Shown piece after piece: positions 60,985 to 64,000 of a DNA stretch of 64,000 nt; within the stretch, counting starts at the first letter, position 1; each line of letters starts with the position of its first letter. The notes under the pieces were generated by a model. That model was given only the letters and a program-made list of their open reading frames with translations. It was not told the origin of the DNA and did not search any database. Made by a program: the position numbers and the translations under genes. The DNA comes from Francisella persica ATCC VR-331 (GTDB lineage Bacteria; Pseudomonadota; Gammaproteobacteria; Francisellales; Francisellaceae), in NCBI RefSeq assembly GCF_001653955.1, contig NZ_CP013022.1:1364001-1428000 (forward strand). The letters are read 5' to 3'.

Positions 60985-61195
60985 CAAAATAAAATCAAAA
61001 AGATAAAATTCAGGTAAAGAGCAAAGAATAATTGACAGTTTAGGACTATATTTAAGAAGTAACGGTAATAAAACATGGCACTTAAGTTACACTATTAATT
61101 GATAGTTTGCATAGGATCATGTTCACTTATTAACTTGAATGAAGCTAGAAAGAAAAGTACTGATCTTAGAGGAAAAATATATAATGGGATGTTTT
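60985..61195 (+). pseudogene. Tyrosine integrase N-terminal stub beside tRNA-Val
   Basis: Plus-strand pieces read GLYLRSNGNKTWHLSYTI at 61040-61100 and then LNEARKKSTDLRGKIYNGM at 61130-61190. These match the arm-type DNA-binding domain of phage/island integrases (DGxGLYLRVxxxGxKxWxxRY, then LxEARxxAxxxxxxxxxGxDP). The catalytic domain is absent. Its position just after the 3' end of a tRNA on the same strand is typical of integrative elements. Confidence 0.7.
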
Positions 61196-61657
61196 AGCTA
61201 AACTAGAAGTATAAAATTATTATGAAATTTTCAATACTTATTGAGAATTAATTTTATAGCTTAAAGTAATTGTTATTACTACATTAGAAAACTATTTTAG
61301 ATTTGAATGACTAAAATTTGAATTTTATAGGAGGCACTTTTCCCTCAGCCATCTTTAAAACCCTTAGAAATACTATTTTTTTATGTCTAAACATTTTTCA
61401 ATATTAATTTTTAAATGTAGTCAAATTTCTAAGATAAAAATCCAAGTTATATTAATATATAACAGATACAAAAGCTAAACAGCTGCTCTTTCAAAAGTTC
61501 TTTAGCTAACTACTTCGCTTGTTTAAAAACTATGTCAGTAGCAAGCTTTTGCCATCTGCTTGAATTTTAATAGAAAATAATAATTTATGAATTTATTATA
61601 TTTAATTTGATTATGTTATTGCTATAAGTATTAAAACTTATAGTAAATTTTGAGATT
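61196..61657. other. Gene-free stretch before epmB
   Basis: About 460 bp of AT-rich sequence in which I recognise no family and find no repeat of the tRNA 3' end that would mark a second attachment site. It may be the remaining trace of the lost integrative element. Confidence 0.4.
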
Positions 61658-62644
61658 TTACTCATGAAAAGATAGCCACTTCTTAGATGGATAGCCAGGG
61701 ATTTCTTTGGTTAATACTGGAACCATAAATCCTGAACAAATTTCTGAAAGCTTTTTCATAATATCTTTAGCATTATCAACACTATAATGCCTAGTTCCCG
61801 ATACAGTATCTAATGAATGTATATAGTATGGAATTACCTTAGCTTTTATTAGTTTTGTACTTAAAGTATATAATACATTAGCATCATCATTTATATCTTT
61901 TAAAAGAGTACTTTGATTTAAGATAATTATGCCAGATTTATGTATTTTTTTTAAAACTTCACTAACATTATCATCTAGCTCATTTGGGTGATTTACATGT
62001 ATAACTAGTATCGTATCTAGCCTATGCTCTGAGAGAGCCTTTAACAGTTTAGTAGTTACCCGCTCTGGTAGTACTACAGGTATTCTTGAATGAATTCTAA
62101 GCCTTTTGATATGATTTATTTGCTGAATATTTTCTATAAAAAACTCTAAAACCTCATCATTATTTAATAGAGGATCACCACCACTTAATATAACTTCCTC
62201 TATACTTTTATCATTTGCTATATATTCAAAAGCTTTTAACCAATCTTTCCTACCTGGTATATTACCTTTATAATCAAACTCTTTGCGAAAACAATAACGA
62301 CAATGCACCGCACAACTTGTTTGTCCAATTAATAAAACCCTACCTTGATACTTATACAATAATCCTGGGACCTTATTATAGTTTTTTTCCTCAAGCGGAT
62401 CACTGCTATAGGCTTGATCTATAACTTCTTCATCGACAGTCGGCAAAACTTGTTTTAAAAGAGGATCATTAATGTTCCCTTTTTGCATTCTATCAGCAAA
62501 AGACCTAGGCACAATCATCTTAAACTTCCTAGTTATATTTAATGAAACTTTAGCTTGATCACTATCTAGCTGCAAAAACTCTAATAATTCTATAGGTGAA
62601 TAGAAAGATTCTTTGAGTGCTTTTTTCCAATCATTAGTAGACAT
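61658..62644 (-). CDS. epmB: EF-P beta-lysylation protein EpmB (lysine 2,3-aminomutase family)
   Basis: This 328-residue radical SAM protein converts L-alpha-lysine to R-beta-lysine, which EpmA attaches to elongation factor P. The cluster motif is CAVHCRYCFRKEFDY near residue 110. Other landmarks are EVILSGGDPLLNND, RLRIHSRIPVVLPERV, VIHVNHPNELDD and a PLP lysine region in the C-terminal half. The length is that of EpmB, shorter than clostridial aminomutases. It is intact and single, with its promoter in the 290 bp upstream. Confidence 0.92.
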   Translation of the reverse strand: MSTNDWKKALKESFYSPIELLEFLQLDSDQAKVSLNITRKFKMIVPRSFADRMQKGNINDPLLKQVLPTVDEEVIDQAYSSDPLEEKNYNKVPGLLYKYQGRVLLIGQTSCAVHCRYCFRKEFDYKGNIPGRKDWLKAFEYIANDKSIEEVILSGGDPLLNNDEVLEFFIENIQQINHIKRLRIHSRIPVVLPERVTTKLLKALSEHRLDTILVIHVNHPNELDDNVSEVLKKIHKSGIIILNQSTLLKDINDDANVLYTLSTKLIKAKVIPYYIHSLDTVSGTRHYSVDNAKDIMKKLSEICSGFMVPVLTKEIPGYPSKKWLSFHE

Positions 62645-62929
62645 ATATTTGTATTTGGTTTTACTCTAATTACTAAATGACTTTTTAATCTCTGCCAATT
62701 CTCTCATATAGAGTTTAACTATCAATTTTTTATACTACAACAAAGCTATAAATATTACAAATATTTTAGTGTAGCTATTTTAATATGATATATAAATATT
62801 TTATTGTGAGGTAATTCAAAAATGTTTTAAAATAACAATAACACTATTGATAATACCTGAATATTTACATAAAGTATAAAGCTAATAATCAGCATCAAAT
62901 ACTTACTGATAACAGTGGATCTAGTTTAA

Positions 62930-63770
62930 CTAATACCTCTTAGATTAAAAACAAATATCCAAATATACCTTATGCTTCAATATCAGATGCACAAAAGCTA
63001 GATATTTATTTACCTAATGGTAAAAATTTTGCTAAACCCTAGCCTGTTATAATAGGCTATACAGGAGCATTATAGGTGGAGATAAGGAGGACTATCAACT
63101 AAAACCTATGCTTGAAGGCATTAAATATGTAGTTTCAGTAAATTATAGCTTAGCTAATGAGTCAAAATTTCTAGCTCAAAGCCAAGATATCAAAGCAGCA
63201 ATTAGATTTGTTAAAGCAAATATTAATAAATAAAATAAATCCAAATGCTATAGCTGTTTAAGTAGATTCTGCTGGCACTAATTTAGCAGCCCTTTCTTGC
63301 TACATCTGGAAACAAAATAACTAAGCTAGATGATTTAAGTTTAGGCAACAAAGAATATCGGCAAATGTATAGGCTTATGTTTACTAGTTTGGATCTATAG
63401 ATTTTAGTAAAATAGATTATGAATTTAGATAGTCTGATTTAGTAAGTCAATTCATTCACAAGATGATTCACCTGAGAGCTTATATATTGGCAGTAATATA
63501 GGTAATAGCCACAAAAAAATCAAAATAGCTAACCCAGAAACATATATAAATAAAGACACTCCTCCTTTTTTTATAGAGCATGGTAGTATTAATAATGCCA
63601 TGCTGCATATCCAAGTATAAATTCTATAAAAAATTAGTTTAAGTTATTGGAAAAGACAAAGTTGAATTAGTAATTATTGATGGTGCTAAGCATGGTGGAG
63701 AAAAATTTTAAACCAAAAATAATTTGGAACTTGTATTTAAGTGTCTTGATAAATATCTTAAATAAAAATA
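62930..63770 (+). pseudogene. Alpha/beta hydrolase (carboxylesterase), degraded
   Basis: Plus-strand pieces read NKYPNIPYASISDAQKLDIY then LPNGKNFAKP, an HGGAFI-like oxyanion region altered to GYTGAL, LEGIKYVVSVNYSLANES, AAIRFVKANI, and GDSAGTNLAAL altered to DSAGTNLAAL at the nucleophile. The tail has TLHIQV-like and IIDGAKHGGEKF sequence with the catalytic histidine region. Several stops and frameshifts. It belongs to the same broad fold as BioJ but is a different subfamily. Confidence 0.72.
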
Positions 63771-63932
63771 TTCTCTAAAGAGTTAGAAAGTTACTCTAGA
63801 AAATTGCTAATATTTGAATGAAAAATATAATTAATGCCAAAAACTTATTAAGCTTTAGCTTTCAATGCAAAGCTTTAATATTAAATAAGCTGTTTTTTTT
63901 ATATAATTAGTATTTAAATTAGTTAAAATAAC

Positions 63933-64000
63933 TTAATAGCTTTTAGAACCTTTAACACCAATTTCAGCTAAAATTTGCGCTTTTACTTTTAAGAGTTCAT
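63933..64000 (-). CDS. Partial gene at window edge
   Basis: The minus strand has the last 21 codons of a frame ending in ELLKVKAQILAEIGVKGSKSY and a TAA stop at 63933-63935. The gene continues beyond the window. I cannot identify it. An AT-rich region with AAGCTTT/AAAGCTT inverted repeats at 63850-63880 lies downstream and may be its terminator. Confidence 0.5.
   Translation of the reverse strand, partial: ELLKVKAQILAEIGVKGSKSY

Noticed and set aside
60846..61076. 76-codon frame on the minus strand after tRNA-Val
   Set aside because: It is antisense to the integrase fragment and shows no family features.
60742..61657. Attachment site pair around tRNA-Val
   Set aside because: I found no second copy of the tRNA 3' end downstream, so element boundaries cannot be set.

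Overview
This AT-rich window comes from a Francisella chromosome. The evidence is a set of recognisable neighbourhoods: kbl-tdh next to a chitinase locus and katG, the folB-folKP-bioJ cluster next to bioA/bioBFCD-birA, and a BioJ-type esterase with its Ser151/Asp248/His278 triad. Over twenty loci are pseudogenes with many stops and frameshifts, which is more erosion than a free-living Francisella such as F. novicida would show. I infer a reduced lineage, perhaps a tick Francisella-like endosymbiont or a close relative. The species cannot be fixed from this sequence alone. I saw no insertion sequence, CRISPR array or rRNA.

Layout. 1-3.1 kb: ridA, then the remains of a SulP transporter and an ABC/HlyD drug exporter. 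3.2-11.7 kb: intact glpQ, a GlpT-like transporter, dacB, periplasmic katG and dgt, with one dead SDR gene. 12.1-13.8 kb: a second copy of a 1,666-bp block (3' end of folP, all of bioJ, most of a thioesterase), followed by a chitinase remnant. 14.7-22.0 kb: kbl-tdh-threonine/serine transporter, then convergent ispD-ftsB-eno-MFS. 22-31 kb: intact xthA, a 2H phosphoesterase and gor among dead mdaB, AspA/AstE-like, ParA-like, POT transporter and rhlE genes. 31.2-35.5 kb: folE and a YdcF-like gene, then dead nitrilase, aldo/keto reductase and MFS genes.

35.5-47.2 kb is an almost unbroken vitamin block. It holds pabA, a fused pabB-pabC and an acyl ligase on one strand, diverging from folB-folKP-bioJ-thioesterase, then bioA diverging from bioB-bioF-bioC-bioD. 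Right after bioD the biotin repressor/ligase birA is a wreck, then dead ROK kinase, sugar transporter and SDR genes. 50-52 kb: nagZ. 51.8-54.9 kb: dead hmp, nsrR and an ArnT-like transferase. 54.9-58.5 kb: intact hemL-gshB-fmt and a small membrane protein. 58.6-64 kb: dead rlmKL, a fatty acid hydroxylase, tRNA-Val(GAC) with an integrase stub beside it, epmB, a dead esterase and the edge of another gene.

How the genes fit together. What survives is folate (folE, folB, folKP, pabA, pabBC), the late biotin pathway with its pimeloyl-ACP esterase bioJ, glutathione (gshB, gor), oxidative defence (katG), haem (hemL), isoprenoids (ispD), glycolysis (eno) and threonine-to-glycine conversion. Regulators, sugar uptake, nitric oxide defence, chitin degradation, surface modification and rRNA modification genes have decayed. 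The most striking observations are the duplication of bioJ away from its operon and the loss of BirA beside an intact biotin operon whose operator-like sequences remain.
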